In this document: piece after piece, positions 22,855 through 29,252 of the stretch
How the letters are laid out: every line of letters starts with the position of its first letter
Position numbering within the stretch: position 1 is the first letter of the stretch
NCBI GenBank assembly: GCA_021731325.1
Contig: JAKFXP010000086.1
Location: 1-29,252, forward strand
Source: Parcubacteria group bacterium
GTDB taxonomy: Bacteria; Patescibacteriota; Minisyncoccia; Phycocordibacterales; UBA12088
Direction of reading: 5' to 3'
DNA length: 29,252 nucleotides
Notes under the pieces: model-generated
Database searches by the model: none
Seen by the model: only the letters and a program-made list of their open reading frames with translations
What the model was told of the DNA's origin: nothing
Program-made: the position numbers and the translations under genes

Positions 22855-24939
22855 ATGACGAATAGTTTAACGCTCAACAAAGTTGCTGCTGCCGTTGTGG
22901 GAGTAGCGATGGTCGCTGGTGTCGCATTTGCTTTTTCAGCATCTCGCGCACATGCAGTAACCCTCACCGAGCTCGTAGAGCTCTTTATTGCACTCGAGGT
23001 TATCCCTGCTGATAAGGCAGACGAGGCTCGCACCGTGCTTTCAGGTCAGGAGGAGACAAACACCACCACGACTACGACTACGACCAGTTCAACGGGCGCA
23101 GCGATGACGTGTAACTTTACTCGCAACCTCAATGTTGGCGCAACTGGCGCTGATGTTATGGAGCTCCAGAAGTTCTTGAATGCAAAGGGGTACACCGTTG
23201 CAACCGCAGGTGCTGGTTCAGCAGGTATGGAGAGTCAGTACTTTGGTCCAGCTACCAAGGGTGCAGTTGCAAAGATGCAGACCGCATTCGCAGCTGAGAT
23301 TCTTGCACCACTTGGTCTTACGACCGGTACCGGATTCTTTGGTGCTGCAACTCGCGCAAAGGCAAACACGCTTTGCGCAGCTACAACTCCAGAAGTTCCT
23401 GCAGGTGATGATGACGACGATGATGACACCACCGGTGACGATGATGACGACACCGACCTTTCAGGCGGCGAGGCATCACTCGAGGACTTTAGCCGCTCAA
23501 GCTCTCCTTCAGCTGTAGATGTTGCTGAGGATGAGGAAGAGGTACAGGTAGCAGGTTTTGAGTTTGACGTAAACGATGCTGACGCTGCTATCAAGCGCGT
23601 TGATGTTCGTTTCGAGACTACTACCGTTGCTCCTGCATCAAACAAGCCTTACGATTACTTCGAGTCAGTCCAGCTTCTTCTCGATGGCGAGCAGATCGCC
23701 GAAGTAGACGCTAGCGCAAAGGCAGACTGGGAGGACATCACTGGCAATGCATGGGAACTCAGCTTCACCGATCTCGATGAGAAGGTGAGTGCAGATGACG
23801 TTGCAAAGCTTGTTATCGCAGTGACGACCCAAGGTTCACTTGATACCGATGATGAGGCTACTACTTGGAACGTCTGGATTCCAAATGATGGTATCCGCGC
23901 ACGCGATGGTGCTGGCATTGATCAGTATGTTGGCGATGCAGATCTTCTTGCAAGTGCTGCAGAGGAGCGCACCTTCGACACTGAAGGTGCAGGTCAGGGT
24001 GAAGAACTTAAGGTTTCTCTCTCAACCAGCAATCCTGATGCATCAACCATCAAGGTGGACGAGGATAACTCAACTGACGATGTTACGATACTCACCTTCG
24101 AATTGAAGGCAGAGGAGAGCGACATTGAGATCACTGAGCTCCCTATCCGCTTCGATATCGGATCGGACTTCTTCGATCAGGTCGTAAGTGATGTTACTCT
24201 TGATGTTGATGGTACTATCTACGACGACTTTACTACGCAGAACGGTGCTACCGCTATAGCTTCCACCACCTTTACGTTCGACACCGGTGACTTTGTTATC
24301 GATGCGGACTCAAAGGTAACAGTGAAGGTCATCGTTGACCTCCTCAAGCTTACGGGCAATTACGATGGTGGTGACACTATCGCAGCATCGCTCAACGACA
24401 TTGAGGTAGATGCCATTGATGCAGAAGGTGCAGACACCATCGCTGCTGCTGACCTTACAGGTACTGCAGTAGGTGAGACACACACACTTCAGAGCTCAGG
24501 CATCTTCGCAGAAATTGAGACGATTACTGAGACAAGTAAGTCTGATGGTACCAACGATGATGCTGTCGGTGAGTTCAAGTTCAAGTTTGACTTGACCGCA
24601 TTTGACGACACCTTCTATGTGAGCGCAACGAACACGGCAGCATACAGCTTCACGGTTCTTGACTCCACTGGTGCTGCTTCAACAACACTGACTTCAGCCG
24701 CTTCAGCTGCAATCACTTCGACTGCAACTCAGGTTGGTGATGCGTTCCGTGTTGACGAAGGTGAGACCGAGAGCTTCACGCTCACACTTACGGTTGATCC
24801 AGGTATGGTAGGCAACGTACGCGCACGAATCAATAGTGTTGATTTCGGTAGTCTCTCAACCGCACCGTTGAATCAGACTGCACACACTGTTGCACCTGCT
24901 GAAGACTTCCGTTCTGATTTCCTCTACCTCAACAACTAA
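22855..24939 (+). CDS. Acidic surface protein with peptidoglycan-binding-like domain (S-layer candidate)
   Basis: 694 aa, exported. The signal peptide covers residues 1-34 (hydrophobic core, cut after AHA). A Thr-rich stretch (69-80) precedes a peptidoglycan-binding-1-like domain at about 86-174: GATGADVMELQKFLNAKGY, YFGPATKGAVAKMQ, then a second FFGAATRAKANTLC. Cys86 and Cys174 may form a disulfide. Then comes an Asp-only linker (two poly-Asp runs, 185-199) and ~490 residues of acidic, Thr/Ser-rich beta-sandwich sequence ending RSDFLYLNN. Codon choice differs from the neighbours (GCA, GCT, CTT, GGT and AAG preferred), as expected for a very highly expressed gene. Together with the long leader and strong terminator, this makes it a good candidate for the main surface-layer protein; proteins of this layout are frequent in CPR. 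The function is inferred, not shown. Confidence 0.8.
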   Translation: MTNSLTLNKVAAAVVGVAMVAGVAFAFSASRAHAVTLTELVELFIALEVIPADKADEARTVLSGQEETNTTTTTTTTSSTGAAMTCNFTRNLNVGATGADVMELQKFLNAKGYTVATAGAGSAGMESQYFGPATKGAVAKMQTAFAAEILAPLGLTTGTGFFGAATRAKANTLCAATTPEVPAGDDDDDDDTTGDDDDDTDLSGGEASLEDFSRSSSPSAVDVAEDEEEVQVAGFEFDVNDADAAIKRVDVRFETTTVAPASNKPYDYFESVQLLLDGEQIAEVDASAKADWEDITGNAWELSFTDLDEKVSADDVAKLVIAVTTQGSLDTDDEATTWNVWIPNDGIRARDGAGIDQYVGDADLLASAAEERTFDTEGAGQGEELKVSLSTSNPDASTIKVDEDNSTDDVTILTFELKAEESDIEITELPIRFDIGSDFFDQVVSDVTLDVDGTIYDDFTTQNGATAIASTTFTFDTGDFVIDADSKVTVKVIVDLLKLTGNYDGGDTIAASLNDIEVDAIDAEGADTIAAADLTGTAVGETHTLQSSGIFAEIETITETSKSDGTNDDAVGEFKFKFDLTAFDDTFYVSATNTAAYSFTVLDSTGAASTTLTSAASAAITSTATQVGDAFRVDEGETESFTLTLTVDPGMVGNVRARINSVDFGSLSTAPLNQTAHTVAPAEDFRSDFLYLNN

Positions 24940-24979
24940 TCTTGTTAAGGTACTGGTCTAAGACTCTAGTCTAGGTCGC

Positions 24980-25016
24980 ACAAAACCCCCGCCGGGCAAC
25001 CGGTCGGGGGTTTTGT
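24980..25016 (+). terminator. Intrinsic terminator after the surface protein gene
   Basis: A very stable stem: ACAAAACCCCCG with CGGGGGTTTTGT, extended inside by CCGG/CCGG with one bulged T and a GCAA tetraloop. The T-run is part of the stem, so it can act on both strands. Confidence 0.88.
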
Positions 25017-25043
25017 CGTCCCTCATTAAAAATGACACCAAAG

Positions 25044-25081
25044 AAACTACCCTAAAGGTAGTTTATCTAAAGGTAGTTTAT
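25044..25081 (+). repeat. Palindrome plus 15-bp tandem repeat, left end of the RAYT unit
   Basis: AAACTACC (25044-25051), loop CTAAA, GGTAGTTT (25057-25064). The unit CTAAAGGTAGTTTAT is present twice head to tail (25052-25066 and 25067-25081), so the right arm is duplicated. Confidence 0.85.
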
Positions 25082-25098
25082 CAACCAGCTTATCCACT

Positions 25099-25131
25099 TA
25101 CCAAAAACTACCTTTAGGGTAGTTTTTGGTA
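25099..25131 (+). repeat. 14-bp perfect palindrome immediately before the transposase gene
   Basis: Stem 25099-25112 with 25118-25131, loop TTTAG. It contains the same AAACTACC/GGTAGTTT core with a reverse-complement loop. It ends 2 nt before the ATG at 25134, so the hairpin in the mRNA could hide the start and limit transposase production. Confidence 0.85.
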
Positions 25132-25133
25132 AT

Positions 25134-25817
25134 ATGGGATATATGGCATCCGTACCTCGAACAGATGTTGGAGGATTGATATACCATGCGTGGAACCGTG
25201 GTAACGCTAGGGGCACTCTATTTATTACTGATAGCGATTATTTTGCGTTCGAGAACCTTATATCCGAAGCAAAAATCATTACCGGTATGCGCATTATTGC
25301 GTACACGATAATGCCCAACCATTGGCATTTTGTACTACATCCTGCAAAAGACGGTGACTTAGCACGTTTTTTTCATTGGCTCGTGGCAACACACACCAAA
25401 CGGTGGCATGTGGTGCGAAAATCGACCGGGCAAGGGCACATTTACCAAGGTACCTACAAATCAAATCTATGTGAACATAACAAACACTTTTTGCAGCTAG
25501 TGCGGTATGTTGAACGAAATGCGTTACGAGCAAATCTCGTGTCTCGAGCAGAAGAGTGGCGATGGTCAAGTGCATGGAGACGTGTGTACGGTACTGATGC
25601 TCAAAAAAGTATGATGGGTGACTGGCCTGTGGAAATGCCACGCACGTATCTGGAAACACTTAACACATCACAAAACAAAGAAGAGTTGGATGCGATACGA
25701 TACGCCCTCCGGAGAGGGAGTCCGTACGGTTCGGATTTTTGGAAAGGTTCGATGGTCGACAGGTATGGTCTCGAAGCAACAATACGGCAGCCAGGCCGCC
25801 CAAAAAAACTACCCTAA
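25134..25817 (+). CDS. REP-associated tyrosine transposase (Y1/HUH, IS200-like)
   Basis: Single-strand DNA transposase that nicks and joins at hairpins through a phosphotyrosine. All expected motifs are present: an N-terminal YHAWNRGNARGTLF, IMPNHWHFVLHP with the HUH pair at His63/His65, YQGTYKSNL, then RYVERNALRANLV with the catalytic Tyr125, and W(R)WSS at ~142-146. The frame is intact (227 aa), so activity is possible. It starts at 25134 or, leaving more room after the palindrome, at the in-frame ATG at 25143. Its TAA stop lies within the loop of the downstream palindrome. It stands alone between a terminator and a small membrane-peptide gene. Confidence 0.92.
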   Translation: MGYMASVPRTDVGGLIYHAWNRGNARGTLFITDSDYFAFENLISEAKIITGMRIIAYTIMPNHWHFVLHPAKDGDLARFFHWLVATHTKRWHVVRKSTGQGHIYQGTYKSNLCEHNKHFLQLVRYVERNALRANLVSRAEEWRWSSAWRRVYGTDAQKSMMGDWPVEMPRTYLETLNTSQNKEELDAIRYALRRGSPYGSDFWKGSMVDRYGLEATIRQPGRPKKLP

Positions 25818-25827
25818 AGGTAGTTTT
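25805..25827 (+). repeat. Right-end palindrome overlapping the transposase stop codon
   Basis: AAAACTACC (25805-25813), loop CTAAA (25814-25818), GGTAGTTTT (25819-25827). Same orientation as the leftmost copy. The stop codon TAA (25815-25817) is in the loop, so the last residues K-L-P are encoded by the palindrome. The trailing T run may also help terminate transcription. Confidence 0.88.
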
Positions 25828-25850
25828 CGTTTGGTGTAGATACGGGCGTC

Positions 25851-25859
25851 TGCTATGCT
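25851..25859 (+). promoter_or_regulatory. Extended -10 promoter for the 47-aa membrane peptide
   Basis: TGCTATGCT fits TGnTATAAT at the key positions and ends 6 nt before the ATG at 25866, again a leaderless layout. Confidence 0.5.
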
Positions 25860-25865
25860 ATAGGC

Positions 25866-26009
25866 ATGAGACGACTTTTTAATAAAACATTTTATCGGTT
25901 TACGATGGGATTTATTGGCATACTTCTCGCGTCGTTTGCCCTTGCTGCGGTAGTGGCCAATATTGACTCTGAGCGTGCGGTGTCGGCATCCGCACAGCAG
26001 AGTAAATAG
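25866..26009 (+). CDS. Small single-pass membrane protein (47 aa)
   Basis: Short gene, family not recognised. It encodes a basic N-terminus (MRRLFNKTFYRF), one hydrophobic segment at about residues 13-31 (GFIGILLASFALAAVVA) and a short polar tail (NIDSERAVSASAQQSK). By the positive-inside rule the N-terminus should be cytoplasmic. It could be a small inner-membrane peptide or a secreted peptide cut near AVVA. Support comes from a well-placed extended -10 box and the good match to membrane protein patterns; no Shine-Dalgarno site is present. It stops 3 nt before the -35 box of the rplJ promoter. A chance frame cannot be excluded at this length. Confidence 0.5.
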   Translation: MRRLFNKTFYRFTMGFIGILLASFALAAVVANIDSERAVSASAQQSK

Positions 26010-26012
26010 AGG

Positions 26013-26041
26013 TTGCAAACTGCTCGTTTGTGGGCTATAGT
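26013..26041 (+). promoter_or_regulatory. Promoter of rplJ-rplL
   Basis: TTGCAA (26013-26018), 17-nt spacer, TATAGT (26036-26041). Predicted start about 26048, exactly where the L10 leader begins. Confidence 0.75.
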
Positions 26042-26047
26042 GCTTTC

Positions 26048-26142
26048 ATAGCCCCGGAGACAGCAGGTGCCACACGGTGTGGCTTAATACATCCTGCCGA
26101 GAGGTAACTCACTACGAAAGAGGTCGGTCTTTTGTACTTCGG
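26048..26142 (+). promoter_or_regulatory. Ribosomal protein L10 leader (autoregulatory RNA)
   Basis: The segment GGAGACAGCAGG ... CCTGCCGAG is the conserved core of the L10 leader, which L10 (with L12) binds to repress its own operon. Pairings seen: GCAGG (26063-26067) with CCTGC (26093-26097) enclosing a perfect hairpin 26069-26074/26078-26083. Unpaired AGACA on one side and CGAG on the other suit the kink-turn-like binding site. It is directly upstream of rplJ. Confidence 0.85.
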
Positions 26143-26180
26143 TGGCTCACAATATCATTTTGAGCCATATTTTTTATTTT
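26143..26180 (+). terminator. Attenuator between the L10 leader and rplJ
   Basis: Stem TGGCTCA/TGAGCCA (26143-26149 with 26161-26167) is followed by a T-rich run to 26180, ending next to the rplJ ATG at 26182. Intrinsic terminators at this place are known in L10 leaders of some bacteria; L10 binding would favour termination. There is no room for a Shine-Dalgarno site outside the T run. Confidence 0.75.
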
Positions 26181-26181
26181 C

Positions 26182-26679
26182 ATGGCAGTTACAAAACAAA
26201 AAAAAGCAGAAGTGCTCGGTAAAGTAGAGCAGGCGGTAGCCGACGCAGGGTCAATCGTTTTTGTAAAAACGAAGGGTTTGCCGGTTATCGAAACACAAGG
26301 GATGCGTACCAAGCTCAGTGAGAGCGATGTCTCATACTATGTTGCCAAGAAGACCTTGATCAAACGAGCGTTGGCTGACAAACACTACGAAGGCACCATG
26401 CCGTCATTTGACGGAGAGCTTGCGCTTGCGTGGGGTAAAGATCCAATTGCTCCCGCTCGTGAAGTGCAGGATTTTGTCAAAACAACAAAAGGAAAAGTGA
26501 CGATTGTGGGAGGAATGTTTGAGGGGCGGTACATGAGCGCGTCAGAAATGACCGAAATTGCCTCCATCCCATCACAGCATACGTTGTACGCACAATTCGT
26601 GATGCTCATCAATTCACCAATCCAGCAGTTTGTGATGGCACTTGATCAGATTGCACAAAAAAAAGAAACCAGTGCATAG
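26182..26679 (+). CDS. rplJ: Ribosomal protein uL10
   Basis: Forms the base of the L7/L12 stalk on the large subunit and binds 23S rRNA. Family markers: an N-terminal helix with MAVTKQKKAEVLGKVEQAV, SIVFVKTKGLPV, MRTKLSESDVSYYVAKKTL (RNA-binding helix with the K-N/K-T-L motif) and IVGGMFEGRYMSASEM. A C-terminal helix (QFVMALDQIAQKK) binds L12 dimers. 165 aa is typical. No rplK-rplA precede it, unlike the common rplK-rplA-rplJ-rplL order. CPR genomes often lack uL1, so this arrangement may be genuine or rplK may lie elsewhere. Confidence 0.96.
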   Translation: MAVTKQKKAEVLGKVEQAVADAGSIVFVKTKGLPVIETQGMRTKLSESDVSYYVAKKTLIKRALADKHYEGTMPSFDGELALAWGKDPIAPAREVQDFVKTTKGKVTIVGGMFEGRYMSASEMTEIASIPSQHTLYAQFVMLINSPIQQFVMALDQIAQKKETSA

Positions 26680-26732
26680 TCCGGGTCATATCGACGTTGC
26701 ACGCACTATAAAAAAATTAATCTAGTAGTATT

Positions 26733-27161
26733 ATGTCAGATGAAGAAATAAAGGTAGACGCAGTCACTGAGGCAGATGCTCCAGTTGAAGTCCCTTCAAA
26801 ATTCGCGGCTCTCGTGACTCAGGTAGAGACTATGAGCGTTCTTGAGCTCCACGAGCTCGTAAAGCTCCTTGAGAAGAAATTCGGTGTCTCAGCGGCTGCG
26901 GTGGCTGTTGCAGGCCCTGCCGCAGGCCCAGCAAGTGATGAGGAGGAAAAGTCTTCCTTCACCGTTGAGCTTACGGACGCGGGTTCAGCAAAAATCGCGG
27001 TGATTAAGGCGATTAAAGAGCTTTTGGGTCTTGGACTCAAAGAGGCAAAAGACATGGTGGACGGTGTCCCCTCAGCCATTAAGGAAAACGTTGCAAAAGA
27101 GGAGGCAGAAGCTATTAAAAAGCAAATCGAGGACGCAGGGGGTAAGGTTACTCTTAAGTAA
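26733..27161 (+). CDS. rplL: Ribosomal protein bL12
   Basis: Stalk protein, present in several copies, that recruits and activates the translation GTPases. The N-terminal dimerisation helices (VETMSVLELHELVKLLEKKF), the Ala-rich hinge (AAAVAVAGPAAGPA) and the conserved C-terminal domain (KIAVIKAIKELLGLGLKEAK, DMVDGVPSAIKENV) are all present. 142 aa is ~20 longer than usual because of an acidic N-terminal extension. It follows rplJ by 53 nt without a visible Shine-Dalgarno site. Confidence 0.97.
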   Translation: MSDEEIKVDAVTEADAPVEVPSKFAALVTQVETMSVLELHELVKLLEKKFGVSAAAVAVAGPAAGPASDEEEKSSFTVELTDAGSAKIAVIKAIKELLGLGLKEAKDMVDGVPSAIKENVAKEEAEAIKKQIEDAGGKVTLK

Positions 27162-27176
27162 TCTCTATCGACTGCA

Positions 27177-27216
27177 ATACAACAACACCCGCATCTTGAT
27201 GCGGGTGTTGTTGTAT
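27177..27216 (+). terminator. Intrinsic terminator after rplL
   Basis: A 19-bp perfect inverted repeat (27177-27195 with 27198-27216) with only TT between, so the real loop takes in some stem bases. The plus side ends TTGTTGTATATATTT. Confidence 0.85.
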
Positions 27217-27277
27217 ATATTTGCGGTGTACCCATGAGAGTACCACACGTCAACTGTTCAAGGTTGGTATTGGGCGG

Positions 27278-27283
27278 TACAAT
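27278..27283 (+). promoter_or_regulatory. -10 box for the winged-helix/NTase-like gene
   Basis: TACAAT ends 8 nt before the ATG at 27292. At 17-nt spacing the -35 would be TGTTCA (27255-27260), a weak match. Leaderless layout. Confidence 0.5.
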
Positions 27284-27291
27284 CTTCGGGT

Positions 27292-27906
27292 ATGGAGTTT
27301 TTGAGTAAGTTATTGGGGTCACCGGCACGGGTCAAGATGCTCCGGTTATTTGTATTTAACCCAGAACGTATCCTTGATCGTGAGTTGGTTGTCCAAGCGG
27401 CGCGCGTTACCCCAGCCACGGCAACCAAGGAGTTGATGGCGCTTGCCCGGGCTGATCTTGTAGTACGAAAAACCTTTTATAAGGATCCGATATTACGAGC
27501 AGGGAGCAAGGTGATGAAAAAGCGCAAAAGTATCGGATGGGTACTCAATCAACAATATGCCCATATTGTGCCCCTTCGTCGTTTTTTACGTGACACGCTC
27601 TCCGTATCGTATACGGACGTACGCAAGCGCCTGAAAGGGGTGGGGACTATACGCCTCCTCGTCCTCTCTGGTTTTTTGATTGGGGAAAAAGATGCCGGAC
27701 TCGACATACTTATTGTAGGCAATAAACTCAATGAGCAAGAGATTAAGATCGTCATCCGATCACTTGAAGCAGAATTTGGGATTGAGTTGCGCTATGCGGT
27801 TATGTCAGTCGATGACTACCAGTTTAGGCGTCGGGTACGGGACAAATTGGTACGAGATGTTATGGATTTTCCGCATGAGGCTTTAATTGACCAGATTGTT
27901 GAGTGA
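27292..27906 (+). CDS. Winged-helix protein with degenerate nucleotidyltransferase-like domain
   Basis: 204 aa. Residues 1-60 form a winged helix (SPARVKMLRLFVFNPERIL, then VTPATATKELMALARADLV). A basic middle follows (about 60-115). The C-terminal part (~118-200) resembles a minimal nucleotidyltransferase fold. RLLVLSGFLIGEKDAGLDIL aligns with the pol-beta G-S-x-x-x-G...D-x-D pattern, followed by IVGNKLNEQEIKIVIRSLEA and ELRYAVMSVDDYQFRR. The usual first Asp is replaced by Gly and the Ser of GS by Phe; only Asp138 remains, so catalysis is unlikely. It may be a transcription regulator that senses a ligand, or an RNA/DNA-binding protein. It is transcribed alone, ending 38 nt before the 23S promoter. 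Confidence 0.65.
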   Translation: MEFLSKLLGSPARVKMLRLFVFNPERILDRELVVQAARVTPATATKELMALARADLVVRKTFYKDPILRAGSKVMKKRKSIGWVLNQQYAHIVPLRRFLRDTLSVSYTDVRKRLKGVGTIRLLVLSGFLIGEKDAGLDILIVGNKLNEQEIKIVIRSLEAEFGIELRYAVMSVDDYQFRRRVRDKLVRDVMDFPHEALIDQIVE

Positions 27907-27944
27907 GGGGGCGGTGCGGTGAGTTCTCCCCAGAAACCCCCCAT

Positions 27945-27972
27945 TTGACATACTTTTTTATCCGTATATACT
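27945..27972 (+). promoter_or_regulatory. Strong promoter of the 23S rRNA transcript
   Basis: Perfect TTGACA (27945-27950), 16-nt AT-rich spacer, TATACT (27967-27972). This is the best consensus promoter in the window. Predicted start near 27979, about 390 nt before the mature 23S. Confidence 0.85.
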
Positions 27973-28018
27973 ACTGTCACTGTAATGGTATGAAAGGTCT
28001 TATTATACAAACGCTCAA

Positions 28019-28079
28019 GCGGATCGGATAGTCGGGATATAGAGATACCCCAACCACCGAGCCGCCACAAGCGGTTTTT
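28019..28079 (+). promoter_or_regulatory. Attenuator-like element in the 23S leader
   Basis: GCGGATCGG (28019-28027) can pair with CCGAGCCGC (28057-28065), 8 of 9 pairs, enclosing a small hairpin GGG-a-TAT/ATACCC (28034-28050). Alternatively CCGC (28062-28065) pairs with GCGG (28071-28074), followed directly by TTTTT. The two pairings exclude each other, like an antiterminator and a (weak) terminator. Function inferred. Confidence 0.4.
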
Positions 28080-28167
28080 GCTTCACCAATTTGTTTGTTT
28101 TTCTGGGCAGTACTTCAAGAGGAGTGTTGAAACAGGGATGCAAAGATAGTTACGGAAGCTGAACCGA

Positions 28168-28176
28168 ACTTTGACA
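28168..28176 (+). promoter_or_regulatory. boxA-like antitermination site
   Basis: ACTTTGACA, followed by AATGAATA, resembles the boxA consensus (TGCTCTTTnACA) that recruits the Nus complex on rRNA transcripts. It lies after the attenuator-like element and before the pre-23S hairpins. Confidence 0.45.
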
Positions 28177-28193
28177 AATGAATAAGTGGGTAC

Positions 28194-28349
28194 ATTCTTA
28201 CGAGTATGTTGCTCGTAAGAATAATCGAACACCATACCGGAGATTTCGACGGTCTCTAGTATGGTGATACACAGCTCTGGTAAGCGTTAGCGTTTATGCG
28301 CACCAGACAAAAACAACACTACCTAACATCTCAATCACGTGTTAGGTAG
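28194..28349 (+). other. Hairpins of the pre-23S leader
   Basis: Three clear stems: 28194-28204/28212-28222 (11 bp perfect), 28231-28237/28259-28265 with inner GGAGA/TCTCT pairing, and 28319-28328/28340-28349 (10 bp perfect). They fill the spacer before the mature 23S and are likely processing or folding elements. No tRNA or 16S is seen here. Confidence 0.6.
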
Positions 28350-28369
28350 AAGCGGTAGTTAGGTTTCCT

Positions 28370-29252
<883 letters not shown>

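Larger units (their letters stand above)
25044..25827 (+). mobile_element. RAYT / IS200-like unit bounded by palindromes
   Basis: A Y1 transposase gene (25134-25817) has the palindrome core AAACTACC-5 nt-GGTAGTTT twice upstream (25044-25064; 25105-25125, opposite loop orientation) and once at its end (25805-25827). This is the arrangement expected of REP-associated or IS200/IS605-type elements, whose transposases bind terminal hairpins. I found no matching palindromes elsewhere in the window. No target duplication is expected for this class and none is seen. Confidence 0.75.

Noticed and set aside
27973..28369. Possible tRNA or 16S 3' end in the spacer before 23S
   Set aside because: No GGTTCGAATCC-type T loop, acceptor pairing, CCA, or 16S anti-Shine-Dalgarno sequence is found.

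Overview
The window looks like chromosomal DNA from a streamlined, ultra-small bacterium of the Candidate Phyla Radiation (Patescibacteria), most likely a Parcubacteria/Paceibacteria lineage. The evidence is the gene mix: an EF-P with a non-canonical loop, a short MetG, the one-subunit GlyRS, a short RecO, an orphan aspartokinase-like protein, a surface protein with a peptidoglycan-binding-like domain and a poly-Asp linker, beta-rich wall-anchored proteins, and a winged-helix family I recognise from Parcubacteria. This placement rests on gene families recalled by eye, not on a phylogeny.

Layout. 1-5.4 kb (+): 3' part of ileS, recO, a bitopic beta-domain membrane protein, glyS, terminator. 5.4-8.7 kb (+): one very large secreted/membrane protein with a mosaic look. 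8.7-11.2 kb (+): AI-2E-type permease overlapping metG. 11.2-12.2 kb (-): a helical-repeat protein of unknown function. 12.3-13.2 kb (+): tatD. 13.3-14.7 kb (-): degenerate aspartokinase homologue. 14.7-16.2 kb (+): rpsF-ssb-rpsR with its own promoter and terminator. 16.2-21.0 kb (-): ftsK - Ig-like anchored protein - recA - efp - small unknown protein. 21.3-22.1 kb (+): winged-helix protein. 22.1-22.85 kb: no confident gene, but several structured elements. 22.85-25.0 kb (+): major acidic surface protein. 25.0-25.8 kb: an apparently intact REP-associated Y1 transposase wrapped in palindromes. 25.9-27.2 kb (+): a 47-aa membrane peptide, then the L10 leader with rplJ-rplL. 27.3-27.9 kb: winged-helix/nucleotidyltransferase-like protein. 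27.9-29.25 kb: a strong promoter, a 400-nt structured leader and the 5' third of a 23S rRNA with no 16S or tRNA in front of it.

The most unusual signals are these. (1) A repeated promoter layout puts a -10 box 5-8 nt before the start codon of seven genes, which suggests leaderless mRNAs; other genes carry clear Shine-Dalgarno sites. (2) An attenuator-like pair of mutually exclusive hairpins lies in the 23S leader. (3) A palindrome-flanked RAYT gene has its stop codon inside one of the palindromes. (4) A 325-aa protein is built of about seven ~37-residue helical repeats. (5) The 7-mer AAGGACA is strongly clustered within the winged-helix gene at 21.3-22.1 kb. (6) A highly folded ~250-nt 5' leader precedes the surface-protein gene.
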